DNA of 64,000 nt from Glycine soja. Its lineage: Eukaryota > Streptophyta > Magnoliopsida > Fabales > Fabaceae. Shown here in pieces: positions 19,640-31,450 of the stretch. The stretch's first letter is position 1, and each line of letters begins with the position of its first letter. The stretch is from NCBI RefSeq assembly GCF_004193775.1, contig NC_041007.1, forward strand, positions 29,972,850-30,036,849. Direction: 5' to 3'. Position numbers and translations under genes: made by a program. The notes beneath the pieces were generated by a model. That model saw nothing but the letters and a program-made list of their open reading frames with translations. It was not told the origin of the DNA and made no database searches.

Positions 19640-21531
19640 TGTCATACCCTAATTTCGTCCGGGGACCTTTGCTTGATGACATGCGACCTTTCTTTGGTCC
19701 TTGTGAGGTGCTTGGCACCCATCATTAGGCAATTTGTGAAATTCCAGGACATGCCGAAAAACCAAAAAAATATATTGATGCACAATCCGTAAGTTTCCGT
19801 GACACACTGGAAATCAAATAGAAGCATCGTTGCATAATTAAGTGAGGTTCTGTAACATTCCGTAAGTCAAAAAGGGGATGATTATGTAATCCGCAAGGTT
19901 CCGTAATATTACGGAAAGAAAACAAGTATCGTTACGAAATTCGTAAGTTTCCGTAACTTTACGAAAAAAGAATCACCAAAAAAAGCAGAGGGGGGTGTAC
20001 TTAGTAAAAATGGGGGTGCAAATAGCACCCAGGCCCACTTGGGCCCTCCAGAATATTCCTCCAGAAGGCTGTTGCTTCTGGAGGAAGCAACTTGGCTCGC
20101 CTGGGCGAGCTGAGCTCGCCTGGGCGAGCTGGGCGGCAACCACCTCCCCTATTTTGCTATAAATAGGGGAGGAAGTGAAGAAGAAAAGGGTTCAGCCCCT
20201 TAGGCACTTCTCTCTCTTTCGAATTTGCTTGGAAAAATTGTTTCCGCGAAGAAAATCTAAGCCGAGGCGCTTCGACGTTCTTCATTCGTTCTTCATCGTT
20301 CTTCGATCTTCAACGGGTAAGTACCTCGAACCAAGCTTTTCGATTCATTCTATGTACCCATAGTGGTCCACATTGTGTTTCGTGCATTTTTATTCTCGTT
20401 TTGTTTACTTGTTATACCCCCTCTTGACGTGCTTAAGCCATTTTACTTAAGTCATTTCTCGCTTAACCTAAAAATAAAATAAATTTCCACCGATCGTTTG
20501 AATTGTATTATCCGTTAAATTCGGTTAAAATGAATTCCGACCGTTCGGTCGTGCCGTAACCACGTTGGAAATAAAAAAAAAAGGGTAAAATAATAATATA
20601 ATAATAAAAAAAATGTCTTTTAGTAAAATAAAGCGGAAAATCAATCGGACGTTTTCTCTTTGGGATTTCTCATTCTTAATTGAATTGACTAATAACTAAA
20701 GTGAAATTAAGGCTAAAATCAACTCGCCTAGTCAAGCTCGTCCATAAAAATAGGTTTTTGAAGTTTATCATTTCAATTTCTCACTAAGTAAAATGGATCA
20801 TTTTCAAGGTCCAACGCCTTAAAATGATCACCTTTTAAGTAAAAAAATCATCACTTGATAAGCAAGAACTACGTAGGTCTAAGTTCCTCATTGAGGATAC
20901 GTAGGAGCAAAAGCCCCGCTTTTGTCGACCACCCCAAGAGATCGTTAATGGTCCAATGCCTTAACGTTTCTCTCCTTTCAAAAACAAGAGGCCGTTAATG
21001 GTCCAATGCCTTAACGTTTCTCTCCTTTCAAAATCAAAAGACCGTTTAATGGTCCAACACCTTAAATGACCTTTTGTTCAATAAAAACATATTTTACAAA
21101 AAAGACAAAAATAACTTAACCAAACACTTTGTTCCGAAAGAACTACATAGGTCTGATTTCCTCATCGCAAATTGAGGAATACGTAGGAGCAAAGGGAAAC
21201 ACCCTTGTCGACCACAAAAAGAGAAAAATATAAAAAGGGTATAAAGGATATAGAGACATAAAAAGGGAACATAAAAAAATCAAAGTCATGTTTGCACATT
21301 CGATTAAAGGTTGCCGTCCCTTGGGACGGACGTGTGGGGTGCTAATACCTTCCCCGTGCATAAATACAACTCCCGAACCTTTCACTTAAAAGTTCGTAGA
21401 TCGCGTCTTTTCCGGTTTTTCCGATGTTTTCCTCAAATAAACGTTGGTGGCGACTCCGCACGTATTCCTTTCATGGAACACGCATCCCGCGAGTCTCGCG
21501 TCGCCCTCCCGCCGAAGGGTAGGTTGCGACA
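19640..21531 (+). repeat. 3' LTR of element A
   Basis: This 1,892-bp partner of 911-2,844 has the same ends. The TATA palindrome is at 20,143-20,172 and the splice donor at 20,317. Relative to the 5' LTR it lacks about 50 bases near 20,270 and has one more GC-rich palindrome arm upstream of TATA. Confidence 0.93.
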
Positions 21532-21785
21532 ACCTCGTTTTGGAATCACCTCATTTGGAGCCCTGTAGCTTCAGTTATTGCCATTTCTATATTTCTGTCC
21601 AGCCACCACTTAACCTACGTTTTACCATCCCATTCATCCATTTTATGCCAAGAACCACCTTATTAAGACCCACGAAATTAGCCACCTTATTTTCCATCCT
21701 TTCCTTAATCAATTTCCTCATTTTCCATCAAGGTTTAATCCTAGACGATCCTAAGTTAGCCCTTGTGCCATGTGGGTTCATATCA
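21532..21785 (+). repeat. 3' LTR of CRM-like element H, second part
   Basis: It starts with the second ACCTC copy and continues the LTR of 199-910. It ends TTCATATCA, as do C's LTRs at 27,412 and 52,196. The next base begins a minus-strand Ogre gag, so H is inserted in B. Confidence 0.85.
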
Positions 21786-22151
21786 GCTGTCGAGGAGGCT
21801 CCCCTTCAAGGATGGGGGAAGAGACATGACCTGCGTCATCCTACATGACTGGCGGCGTGTAATTAGGCGGCAATCCATAAGGGTAAGCCACCTGGTTGTA
21901 TCCCAAATGGGGGATGCTGTTGTGCCCCAGTGTGCTCCTTCCTCGTCCTACGCATTTGGGGGAGGATGGTGCGCGGTGGCTAGGAGAGTTGGGTCTGCTT
22001 TGGCAGCCGAACTAACAGCGGCAGCAGTGTCCACGTTTTTCTCCATGAGTTGCCTCATTCCTAACATGGCCTCCGTCATGGAAGCCATTTGTTCTTTCAG
22101 AGCCGACATGTCGGCTTTCATCTGTTCCTGTGTCTCCTCTTGATCACCCAT
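21786..22151 (-). pseudogene. gag: Gag N-terminus of element B, interrupted by H
   Basis: The start MGDQEETQEQMKADMS at 22,151 is the same as in A. The coiled-coil start and the following HLGYNQVAYPYGLPPNY block align with A's Gag residues about 1-115. The frame runs into TAG at 21,841-21,843, where A has a Gln codon. Coding similarity continues to 21,786, where the LTR of H replaces it. The remainder of this gag is expected beyond the left edge of the window. The fragment cannot give a working Gag. Confidence 0.85.
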
Positions 22152-22381
22152 CGTTCTAGATTTGGATCTGGTGCGATAGAGATGCCTTGGGGCGCGTTTA
22201 GTTATGGTGTTTTTCCTAAAAAACCAAACGTGAGGAGTAGGTAAAAAAATAATGAATGCATGCTAGAGATAAAATGCAGGAGTGATTTGATTTGTACTGA
22301 CTTTGGAGCAAAAACATGGGATAAACTCATTTTATTCAAAAAGTTATAACTAGTCAAGATCCGAGTGACAATATAAGCTTC

Positions 22382-24256
22382 CTAGCGGATTCTAATTATA
22401 TGGGCCATTAGATCTATCATATGCTGACAATAGCCGAGAAGTCCGTGGATCTCCTCGGGGGCGGAGTAGGTGTCCGCCATTGCTTTGGCCTTGGCTAGCA
22501 ATCGGGGAAGCTCTTGACTCCCGTTCAAGGTAAGAGCAAATCGGTCCATCCAAATTGTTGCCTCATGATGTAATGAGTCGATCACCCTTCCTCTAGCCTC
22601 TTTTTCTGCGTACACTTGGGCATACTCGTCTGCCACTCTATGCTCGTGGGTCGTGGCTAGATTTAGTTCTTCTTGGTATTTGCTAATGATGGTTAACATA
22701 TTGGTCTCTGTCTCGCATAACCGCTGAGATAGGTTTCTTTTGGACCTTGAGCAAGCCTTCAACTCATCTTTCAAGATCAGACTGTCTACTCGTGATTGGT
22801 CCCTTTCCTCTCTCCGAAGCTTAAGCTCGTTGTTGCTGCCCCACAGAGCCCCTCGGAACTTGTTTCGACCGTGCTCTTCCCTACGAGCTCTCTTGGTCTC
22901 TTGTTCCAAGGCTTTGGTGGTAGCTGTATTTATATCTCTCAGTTCGGCATTCTCCTTTCAGATCTTCAGAGCTGCTGATTTGAACCTTTCTTTGACTGTT
23001 TGAGCTTGCTCGAGTTCTGTCCTAAGGGCCTGAACCTCTTTGTCTTCCTCCGGTGCCTCGACTTCCTCCCTTTTAGCGGTTCTCAAACTCGGAAGCCAAT
23101 CCAAACCTTGCACGTGGGCTTTTAACCACTTACGGTAGCCACCAATGGGCCCATAGTTACTGCCCCTGAGTTCTTTGTCCTTCTTTTGCACAACCTCCCA
23201 TGCCTTGCGGACCTTCTGAAGTGTCTCCATGTTGGTCATATTGAAACCTCGTGAAATGACAGGCGCGAGCTCTTCCTCTAGTGGTGCCCCTCTCATAGGG
23301 TAGCCAAGTTGCCTTATAGCAAGAACAAGATTGTAACTGATGCAACCCCTCGTCCCCATCAAGGGAACATTCAGAAATCCTCTGCACGAAATAAGAACCC
23401 CAGTTCTTCCTTCTTTCCAACGAGGGAACCAGTTGACAGACGCTCCTTCTTTGTTTGCTAAGAGTTGGTCCCAATTTGCCCCTCATTTCTCTGTGCATGA
23501 ACGGTGGCTTTCTAGCAGGCAAGCATGCCTCACCTCTTGGTGAAAAAGGTGTGAAACCAACCATACATAAAGAGCTGGAGTACAGCAAACAATCCTCGTA
23601 CTGCTCTTCTCACATCTTCGGTTGAAGGTGTCATATAGGTCGGCTAACATAGCGACAACCGAGCTTTCCTTGTGGTTATGATAGGCGAGAAAAGCGTCGA
23701 TTGCTGCTAGGTCCACCAACCCATCCACATTTGGAAAGAGGACTCCTCCGAAAATCAACAGTGCGAGAATGTCTATGAACGGGGCCCATTCTCCTTTGCC
23801 TGCCAAGTTTCTTGCTTTTGCCTCCAAACACTTTCTCGGTATTCCAACCACCCCATTTTCAACTTGCTTTCTGTGGTCTAATTCCTGCGCCGAGATTTGA
23901 ACTATCTTAGAAATTCTAGCTAATGAGGGATAGAACCCTGAGAAGAGGTATGGTCTTCTTCCCCCTAGAGGACATCCTAGGATCTCTTCAAATTCTTCCA
24001 CCATGGGTGATAACTGGAAGTCCCCAAAGGTGAAGCATTTCAACGGCTGATCATAATACTGGGCGAGGGAGGCAATGGCCTCTATAGAGACTTCTACCAT
24101 GGCTAGGACCCAGATCTTACCGTAAGCTTTGCGGAAAGCTTGCCGCTGGAGCTGACCCATCAACTGCCCTAACTCTTTTAGACCGGTGATCCCTAGGCTC
24201 TTGACCTTGACTTGATAGAACCTCTTTTTAAGCGAAGGTGTTTGACTTGATCCCAT
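22382..24256 (-). pseudogene. ORF1 of element B with two nonsense codons
   Basis: This is the most complete ORF1 in the window: one frame of 625 codons from 24,256 to 22,382 without a frameshift. The N-terminal domain starts MGSSQTPSLKKRFYQVKVKS and keeps the hydrophobic stretch FIDILALLIFGGVLFPNV. A middle basic region (MGTRGCISYNLVLAIRQLGYP) follows, then a long charged coiled coil, ending MAHIIRIR. Two TGA codons interrupt it, at 23,483-23,485 and 22,958-22,960. Both lie where CGA would encode Arg, so single C-to-T changes at CG sites explain them. Function is unknown; this is the Ogre-specific gene before gag. Confidence 0.87.
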
Positions 24257-25105
24257 GTTTTACTAAAGTGAAACAAAATCGGTGCGAATCAAAACTCCGA
24301 CATCTATCATGGGTGGAATGGATCAATGTATGAAGAAATGCATATGATACAGATGCAATTTATGAACCCGGGAAATTGTCTCCTTCTTGGATACAACGTC
24401 TTGGGGTAGCAAAGTGCCCGACGTATGTATTTAAGAAGGTGACACGGACCCTCCGTCGGTTTGCCAAAGAGATGGGATCAAGACAGAACCCGTGCGTGAT
24501 GCATACGCGAAAGGCGCAACACAGGAATGTACATAGCATGACAATATTTATAGAATACAAACAAAAGGGTACATGATACTTACGCATGGCAGTGTGAAAA
24601 AAATGGCACGCAGCGTGTCTGCTTCGTGCCCCTATTCAAGGGACCTATATGGGAGGGAGCTAACAAGGCTTTTAGTGATAATTCCCAAGGTGGTCATATC
24701 TCACTTGATGGTCTCTAGAGGTATCATCCCCTTCGAAGAACATATTGCAACAATAGGGACTACTAGCAACAATATGTCATCGAAGAGAAAAACTCTAGAT
24801 GAGGGTTCACTATAATCAAGCAAGTCGGAGACCTAGCATGATCACAGATTCACCTCCACTCCTTATGTTCCCACGAGCCCGGGTATAGGGCCCTTTTTTT
24901 CAACTCACCGTGTGTGCAAATAGTGTTGGTGTTTGTGTGCATTAAATGAATAAATATTTACCTCATGCACACATTTTAAAATGCACTAAAAGCGTCGAAG
25001 AGTTATATATACAAGAACATAAGGAAAATAAAGGGAAACCAACAAAGGAGAAAGTCATGATAAAACATTGCACTAGATTAAATGGCCTAACTCTCTAAAA
25101 ACCAG
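24257..25105 (-). other. Untranslated leader of element B
   Basis: Non-coding sequence between the primer site and ORF1, aligned with the leaders of A, D and F. No gene is seen. Confidence 0.7.
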
Positions 25106-25123
25106 TCCCCAGCGGAGTCGCCA
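25106..25123 (-). other. Primer-binding site, tRNA-Arg (element B)
   Basis: Read on the minus strand it is TGGCGACTCCGCTGGGGA. The CCGCTGG middle matches the tRNA-Arg end better than the CCACTGG of A, D and G. Confidence 0.85.
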
Positions 25124-25125
25124 AC

Positions 25126-26861
25126 TGTCGCAACCTACCCTTCGGCGGGAGGGCGACGCGTGACTTGCGGGTGCATCTTCCAATAAAGGAAAACGCGCGG
25201 AGTCGCCACCAATGTTTATTTGAGGAAAACGTCGGAAAAACAGAAAAAGACGTGGTCTACGAACTTTAAGTGAAAGGTTCGGGAGTTGTATTTACGCACG
25301 GCGAAGGTATTAGCACCCCACACGTCCGTCACAAGAGACGGCAGCCTTTAATCCAATGCAAATGTGACATCAATTTATATTATTTTCCCTTTTTTACGTT
25401 CTTATGTCTTTTTATGCCTTTTTATATTTTTATCTTTTTGTGGTCGACGAGGGTGTTTCCCTTGCTCCTACGTATTCCTCAATTGTGATAAGGAAATCAG
25501 ACCTACGTAGTTCTTTGAGAACAAAGTGTTTGGTTAAGTTGTTTTTATCTTTTTTGCAAAATATGTTTTTATTGAATGAAAGGTCATTTAAGGCGTTGGA
25601 CCATTAAATGATCTTTCGATTCTCTTGAAAAGAGAGAAAACATTAAGGCATTGGACCATTAATGATCTCTTTATTTTTGAAAGAGGTAATAAAGTTACGT
25701 GTTGATTTTAGGCTTTTTTAGAAATCTATGTTTAAACAATAAAGGTGGAAAAGACCATTTTAAGGCATTGGACCTTTAAAAATGGCTTTTTTAGGTGATG
25801 AAAAAAGTTTGATTTATGAATTGATTTTAGCCTTAGTTTCACTTTGGTTATTTAGTCAGTTCGATTAAGAAAGAAAAAATTCCAAAGAAAACGTCCGATT
25901 GATTTTTTTGATTTATTTTACTAAAAGATATTTTTTATTATTATATTATTATTTTGCCTCCTTTTGATTTTAAACGTGGTTACAGCATGACCGAACGGTC
26001 GGAATTCATTTTAACAAAATTTAAAGGATGTTACAATACGAATGATGAGTGGAAATTTATTTTATTTTTTATTAGGCGAGAAAATGACTTAAATAAATGA
26101 CTAAAGCACGTCAAAAGAGGGTACGGAAAGTAAACGAAATGAAAATAAAAGCACACGAAAACAAATCAGAACCACTAATGGTACATAGAATGAATTGAAA
26201 AGTTCGATTTTGGGAACTTACCGGTTGAAGACCGAAGAACAACGAAGAACGAACGACGAACGACAAAGAACGGTTGAAAATCTTCGCGAAATCACCCACG
26301 GAAACATCATGGAAGCATTACGGAAGCGCCTCGGCTTGAATTTTCTTCACGGAAACAATTTTTCTCACTAATTTTAAGTGAATCTCAGATACCAGGAGGG
26401 TTGAACATTTTTGTTCTTCCCTCCAGAAGTAACCGCCTTTTGGAGGAACATCCTGGAAGGCCCAAGTGGGCCTGGTCGCTATTTGCACCCCCATTTTTAC
26501 TAAATACACCCCCTTGCCTTTTTTTGCTGATTCTTTTTCCGTAATGTTACGGAAACTTACGAATTATGTAACGATACTTGTTTTCCTTCCGTAATGTTAC
26601 GGAACCTTACGAATTCCGTAATCATCCCTTTTTTGTCTTCCGGAATGTTACGGATCTTTACGGATTGCGCACTAACACTTCCTTTTAATTTTCGGCATGT
26701 CACGGAACTTCACGGATTGTGCTACAATGCTTTCTTTTGACTTCTGGCATGTCTCGAAACTTCACGAATTGCCTAACGATGGGTGCCAAGTACCTCGAAG
26801 TGATCATACGAGGGTCACATCCCAACAATGGATGGTCCCCGAACGAAATTAGGGTATGCCA
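25126..26861 (-). repeat. 5' LTR of element B, promoter region lost
   Basis: The LTR is 1,736 bp. Its outer end reads TGGCATACC instead of TGTCATACCC. Near 26,405-26,418 about 100 bases present in A, D, F and G are absent, including the TATA palindrome and the GCTCGCC repeats. The splice donor (CCGGTAAGT, near 26,217) remains. Confidence 0.88.
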
Positions 26862-27412
26862 AGTTTTATTCAGAAAATTAGAGTTTATCTCTTTTATCTT
26901 AGTGAGAGTGATTCTCCTAAATTCTTGAGTGATTCAAGAACACCCTGGTTGTATCAAAGGACTTTCACAACCTTTGTGTGTTGCCCTCGCCGGAAAGAGT
27001 GATTCTTTCCTTCCTTTCATCTTCAACCTTGTTCTTTCAAACCACAATTCCAGAAAATCCACTTCTGCCCATAATTATCTCGTGGCCATAACTTCCATTT
27101 TACGCACTCAGATTAAGTGATTCTGGAGCCTAAATTGAATTTCAAAACGAATCTTTTCACCTCGTTTCGGAATCACCTCATTTGGAGCCCTGTAGCTTGA
27201 GTTATTGCCATTTCTATATTTCTGTCTAGCCACCACTTAACCTACGTTTTACCATCCCATTCATCCATTTTATGTCAAGAACCACCTTATTAAGACCCAC
27301 GAAATTAACCACCTTATTTTCCATCCTTTCCATAATCAATTTCCGCATTTTCCATCAAGGTTTAATCCTAGACGATCCTAAGTCAGCCCTTGTGCCATGA
27401 GGGTTCATATCA
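26862..27412 (+). repeat. 5' LTR of element C, right part
   Basis: It matches H's LTR from the TTTTATTCAG block to the TTCATATCA end, in the same orientation as H. The left part, with the TATA box, is missing because B is inserted at 26,861/26,862. Confidence 0.85.
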
Positions 27413-27414
27413 TT

Positions 27415-27426
27415 TGGTAATCAGAG
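27415..27426 (+). other. Primer-binding site, initiator tRNA-Met (element C)
   Basis: TGGTAATCAGAGCT follows the LTR. It resembles the standard TGGTATCAGAGC with one extra A. Confidence 0.75.
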
Positions 27427-28006
27427 CTCCGGTTCTAGGATCAACACTTCCTTTGCTGGAAATATTGGGTAACATCCTTCTTTATTTTTTCTTTGCCATT
27501 TATATTACCTTCTTGTTCATGTTATTTTTTTTTTCTTTTAGGCTGAACCATTGCAAAATTTAAGCCTTTTGATCTCTTTGTTATATAAAAAAAACAGAAA
27601 TTTGTATAAGCAAAAAAAAAAAAAAAATTAGGCTGAATGGTTCATGCTTGAAGAACTTTTAAAAAAAAAATCTCTTTAAGGTAATATATTGGTTGTATGA
27701 AGGATTTTTACTTGAATTCCTAAATCTGAATTTTATTTCCTTCAATTGTGCCTAAAAACATTGTTAGCCTTTTTCTTGGTGAACCTTTTCCTTGTCTCTC
27801 TAGCCTTACCTTACACATATTGGTGAATTGTTCTTTGTTGTGGCCATAATCTCTTGAATTGCCTAAGAACTCAAGGGGAATTAGAGTGGTAAAAGGCAAG
27901 AGTGTTTTCATTAGAGAAAAGCCATAATTCTGTGATACACTTGAGTGGGTGAGGTATTCAAACAACAACTATAATTGTCTTGTTACGTTTGATTTGTTTG
28001 TTTGAG
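27427..28006 (+). other. Untranslated leader of element C
   Basis: AT-rich sequence with homopolymer runs (for example A-runs near 27,610 and 27,660). No gene is seen. Confidence 0.65.
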
Positions 28007-28927
28007 ATGTCAGGTACTAATCCTAATGATGGAGTGGGGCTTTCGCAATTCCAAATGCAAGCTTTGATGCAACAGTTGGAGAGGTTAATGGAAGAAGGAG
28101 ATGATGCGCTCCATGAGAGGTTGGATCAAATGGAGAATAGAGATCATAATGAAGAAGAAAGGAGGAGAAGAGGGAATGATGATGTTCCTAGACAAAACCG
28201 AATTGATGGTATTAAACTCAACATTCCTCTCTTTAAAGGAAAGAATGATCCAGAGGCCTACTTGGAATGGGAGATGAAAATAGAGCATGTTTTCTCATGC
28301 AAAAACTATGAGGAGGACCAAAAGGTCACGCTTGCCGCCACGGAGTTTTCCGACTATGCTCTTGTGTGGTGGAACAAGCTACAAAAGGAGAGAACAAGAA
28401 ATGAAGAGTCAATGGTTGATACATGGGCGGAGATGAAAAGGATCATGAGGAAGCGGTATGTGCCGGCTAGTTACTCAAGGGACTTGAAATTCAAGCTCCA
28501 AAAACTAACCCAAGGCAACAAGGGGGTTGAGGAGTATTTCAAGGAAATGGATGTGCTCATGATTCAAGCAAAGATTGAAGAAGATGAGGAGGTAACTATG
28601 GCTCGATTTCTTAATGGTTTGACTAATGATATCCATGATATTGTTGAGCTGCAGGAGTTTGTTGAAATGGATGATTTGCTTCACAAAGCAATCCAAGTAG
28701 AGCAACAATTAAAAAGGAAAGGAGTGGCTAATTTACCAACTTTGGTTCTTCTAGTTTGAAAGACAAAGGTAAGAAAGATGGGGCTGGTACTTCTAGTAGT
28801 TCCACACCTACCCCATCAAAAAATCGCTCAAAGTCCCAAGAGGAACCCTCTAAAAAGAGTAGAGATGTGAAGTATTTCAAGTGCCAAGGCCTAGGACACT
28901 ATGCTTATGAGTGCCCTAACAAAAGGT
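28007..28927 (+). pseudogene. gag: Gag of element C, frameshifted and cut by D
   Basis: The start MSGTNPNDGVGLSQFQMQAL at 28,007 is chosen as the first ATG with family-like sequence. The Gag core follows: INIPLFKGKNDPEAYLEWE-type block near 28,210-28,280, WWNKLQKER, then MKRIMRKRYVPASY and LTQGNKGVEEYFKEMD. A frameshift near 28,735 moves coding to another frame, which carries a Ser/Lys linker and the zinc knuckle YFKCQGLGHYAYECPNK (about 28,872-28,922). The first Cys of the CCHC is Tyr (TAT). Element D is inserted directly after the knuckle, at AAGGT. The reading continues at 46,979 beyond D. Gag would package the element RNA; this copy cannot. Confidence 0.85.
28923..28927 (+). repeat. Target-site duplication of element D, left copy
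   Basis: AAGGT here and at 46,974-46,978. Removing D and one copy restores the gag frame after the zinc knuckle. Confidence 0.9.
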
Positions 28928-30877
28928 TGTCGCAACCTACCCTTCGGCGGGAGGGCGACGCGTGGCTCGCGGGATGCGTGTTCCACGAAAGGAATACGCG
29001 CGGAGTCGCCACCAACGTTTATTTGAGGAAAACGTCGGAAAAACCGGAAAAGACGCGATCTACGAACTTTTTAGTGAAAGGTTCGGGAGTTGTATTTACG
29101 CACGGGGAAGGTATTAGCACCCCACACGCCCGTCCCAAGGGACGGCAGCCTTTAATCGAATGTGCAAACATGACTTTGATTTTTATGTTCCCTTTTATGT
29201 TCTTATATCCTTTATACCCTTTTTATATTTTTTTCTTTTTTGTGGTCGACAAGGGTGTTTCCCTTTGCTCCTACGTATTCCTCAATTTGTGATGAGGAAA
29301 TCAGACCTACGTAGTTCTTTCGGAACAAAGTGTTTGGTTAAGTTATTTTTGTCTTTTTTGTAAAATATGTTTTTATTGAACAAAAGGTCATTTAAGGTGT
29401 TGGACCATTAAATGGTCTTTTGATTTTGAAAGGAGAGAAACGTTAAGGCGTTGGACCATTAACGATCTCTTGTTTTTGAAAGGAGAGAAACGTTTAAGGC
29501 ATTGGACCATTAACGATCTCTTGGGGTGGTCGACAAAAGCGGGGCTTTTGCTCCTACGTATCCTCAATTGTGATGAGGAAATCAGACCTACGTAGTTCTT
29601 GCTTATCAAGTGATTCTTTTTTACTTAAGTGGTGATCATTTTAAGGCGTTGGACCTTAAAAAATGATCTATTTTACTTAGTGAGAAATTGAAATGACAAA
29701 CTTCAAAAGCCTATTTTTGTGGACGAGCTTGACTAGGCGAGTTGATTTTAGCCTTAGTTTCACTTTAGTTATTAATCAATTCGATTAAGAATGAGAAATC
29801 CCAAAGAGAAAACGTCCGATTGATTTTCCGCTTTATTTTACTAAAAGATGTTTTTTGATTATTATATTATTTTTTACCTCTTTTTTGATTTCCAACGTGG
29901 TTACAGCACGACCGAACGGTCGGAATTTATTTTAACCGAAGTTAACGGATAATACAATTCAAACGTTCGGTGGAAATTTATTTTATTTTTAAGTTAAGCG
30001 AGAAATGACTTAAGTAAAATGGCTTAAGCACGTCAACAGGGGGTATAAAAAGTAAACAAAACGAGAATAAAAATGCACGAAACACAATGTGGACCACTAC
30101 GGGTACATAGAATGAATCGAAAAGCTTGGTTCGAGGTACTTACCCGTTGAAGATCGAAGAACGATGAAGAACGAATGAAGAACGTCGAAGAACGGTTGAA
30201 ATCTTTGCGAAATTCCTCACGGAAAACGTTACGGAAACGTTTCGGAAGCGCCTTGGCTTAGATTTTCTTCACGGAAACAATTTTTCCAAGCAAATTCGAA
30301 AGAGAGAGAAGTGCCTAAGGGGCTGAACCCCTTCCTTCTTGCCTTCCTCCCCTATTTATAGCAAAATAGGGGAGGTGGTTGCCGCCCAGCTCGCCCAGGC
30401 GAGCTGAGCTCGCCCAGGCGAGCAGGGTTGCTTCCTCCAGAAGCAACCGCCTTCTGGAGGAATATTCCGGAGGGCCCAAGTGGGCCTGGGTGCTATTTGC
30501 ACCCCCATTTTTACTAAGTACACCCCCCTTTGCTGTTTTTTTGGTGATTCTTTTTTCGTAAAGTTACGGAAACTTACGAATTTCGTAACGATACTTGTTT
30601 TCTTTCCGTAATGTTACGGAACCTTGCATTACATAATCATCCCCTTTTTGACTTACGGAATGTTACGGAACCTCACTTAATTATGCAACGATGCTTCCAT
30701 TTGATTTCCGGTGTGTCACGGAAACTTACGGATTGTGCATCAATATTTTTTTTGGTTTTTCGGCATGTCCTGGAATTTCACAAATTGCCTAATGATGGGT
30801 GCCAAGCACCTCACGAGGACCAAAGAATGGTCGCACGTCATCGAGCAAAGGTCCCCGGACGAAATTAGGGTATGACA
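28928..30877 (-). repeat. 3' LTR of element D
   Basis: 1,950 bp, from TGTCGCAACC to GGTATGACA on the plus strand. It matches 45,022-46,973 except for about six changes, including a 2-base gap near 30,626. The TATA palindrome is at 30,346-30,375. Confidence 0.93.
30346..30375 (-). promoter_or_regulatory. TATA box in 12-bp palindrome, D 3' LTR
   Basis: The arms are CCTCCCCTATTT and AAATAGGGGAGG around a 6-base loop, identical in design to A at 1,406-1,435. Confidence 0.7.
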
Positions 30878-30897
30878 GTTGCCCCTCTTTACTTGTC
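30878..30897 (-). other. Polypurine tract of element D
   Basis: Plus strand GTTGCCCCTCTTTACTTGTC is the complement of A's tract at 19,621-19,639 and abuts the 3' LTR. Confidence 0.8.
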
Positions 30898-31009
30898 TTT
30901 TATTGGAGATAAAAGGAAAGTAAAGATAAGACACTAATTTCGTTCCTCTCGATTTGACGAGAGTCGCAGGTGACCATAAAATCTCCACATGCAAATGACT
31001 TGTTGTTCC

Positions 31010-31330
31010 CAAAATTTCACAAATTGCCTAATGATGGGTGCCAAGCACCTCACAAGGACCAAAGAATGGTCGCTTGTCATCAAGCAAAGGTCCCCGAAAA
31101 TCAGTGTATGACACTAATTTCGTTCCCCTCGGTTGACGAGAGTCGCGGGTGACCATGACTTGTCGCTCCTAGAATTTCACAAATTGCCTAATGACGGATG
31201 CCAAGCACCTCACAAGGACCAAAGAATGGTCGCATGTCATCAAGCAAAGGTCCCCGAAAATCAGTGTATGACACTAATTTCGCTCCTCTCGGTTGACGAG
31301 AGTCGCGGGCGACCATGAAATTTCCGCATG
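31010..31330 (-). repeat. LTR-start-derived tandem repeat of element D
   Basis: Two units about 160 bp apart (AAATTGCCTA at 31,021 and 31,181) match the outer end of the LTR (30,782 onward). This is the counterpart of the five-unit array of A at 18,750-19,600. Confidence 0.85.
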
Positions 31331-31450
31331 TAAATGACTTGTTGTTCCCGGAGGAACAAAAGGTGCAGAAGACTATGTCAGCCTCTGCATGCTATCAAGC
31401 GTTCTGTCTTACAGATAGCAAAAGAATGTTTATACGGATAACCACTCGGG

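Larger units (their letters stand above)
911..21531 (+). mobile_element. Element A: complete Ogre-like Ty3 LTR retrotransposon
   Basis: This 20.6-kb element has two LTRs (911-2,844 and 19,640-21,531), a tRNA-Arg primer site, ORF1, gag, protease, reverse transcriptase, two RNase H domains, integrase, a long 3' region and a polypurine tract. It is flanked by a 5-bp duplication. Size, ORF1 before gag, Arg primer, pro-RT intron and dual RNase H identify the Tat lineage, Ogre type. The LTRs differ at a few percent of sites plus indels, including about 50 bases missing from the 3' LTR near 20,270. Nonsense codons and frameshifts in most genes make it non-autonomous now. It sits in the 3' LTR of H. 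Confidence 0.93.
21786..26861 (-). mobile_element. Element B: 5' half of an Ogre-like element
   Basis: Read on the minus strand: 5' LTR, tRNA-Arg site, leader, ORF1 and the first part of gag. Gag is cut where H begins. Its remaining 3' part should lie left of the window. Its LTR right edge abuts the CRM-like 5' LTR of C, where AGTTT (26,862-26,866) is the candidate target duplication. Confidence 0.85.
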
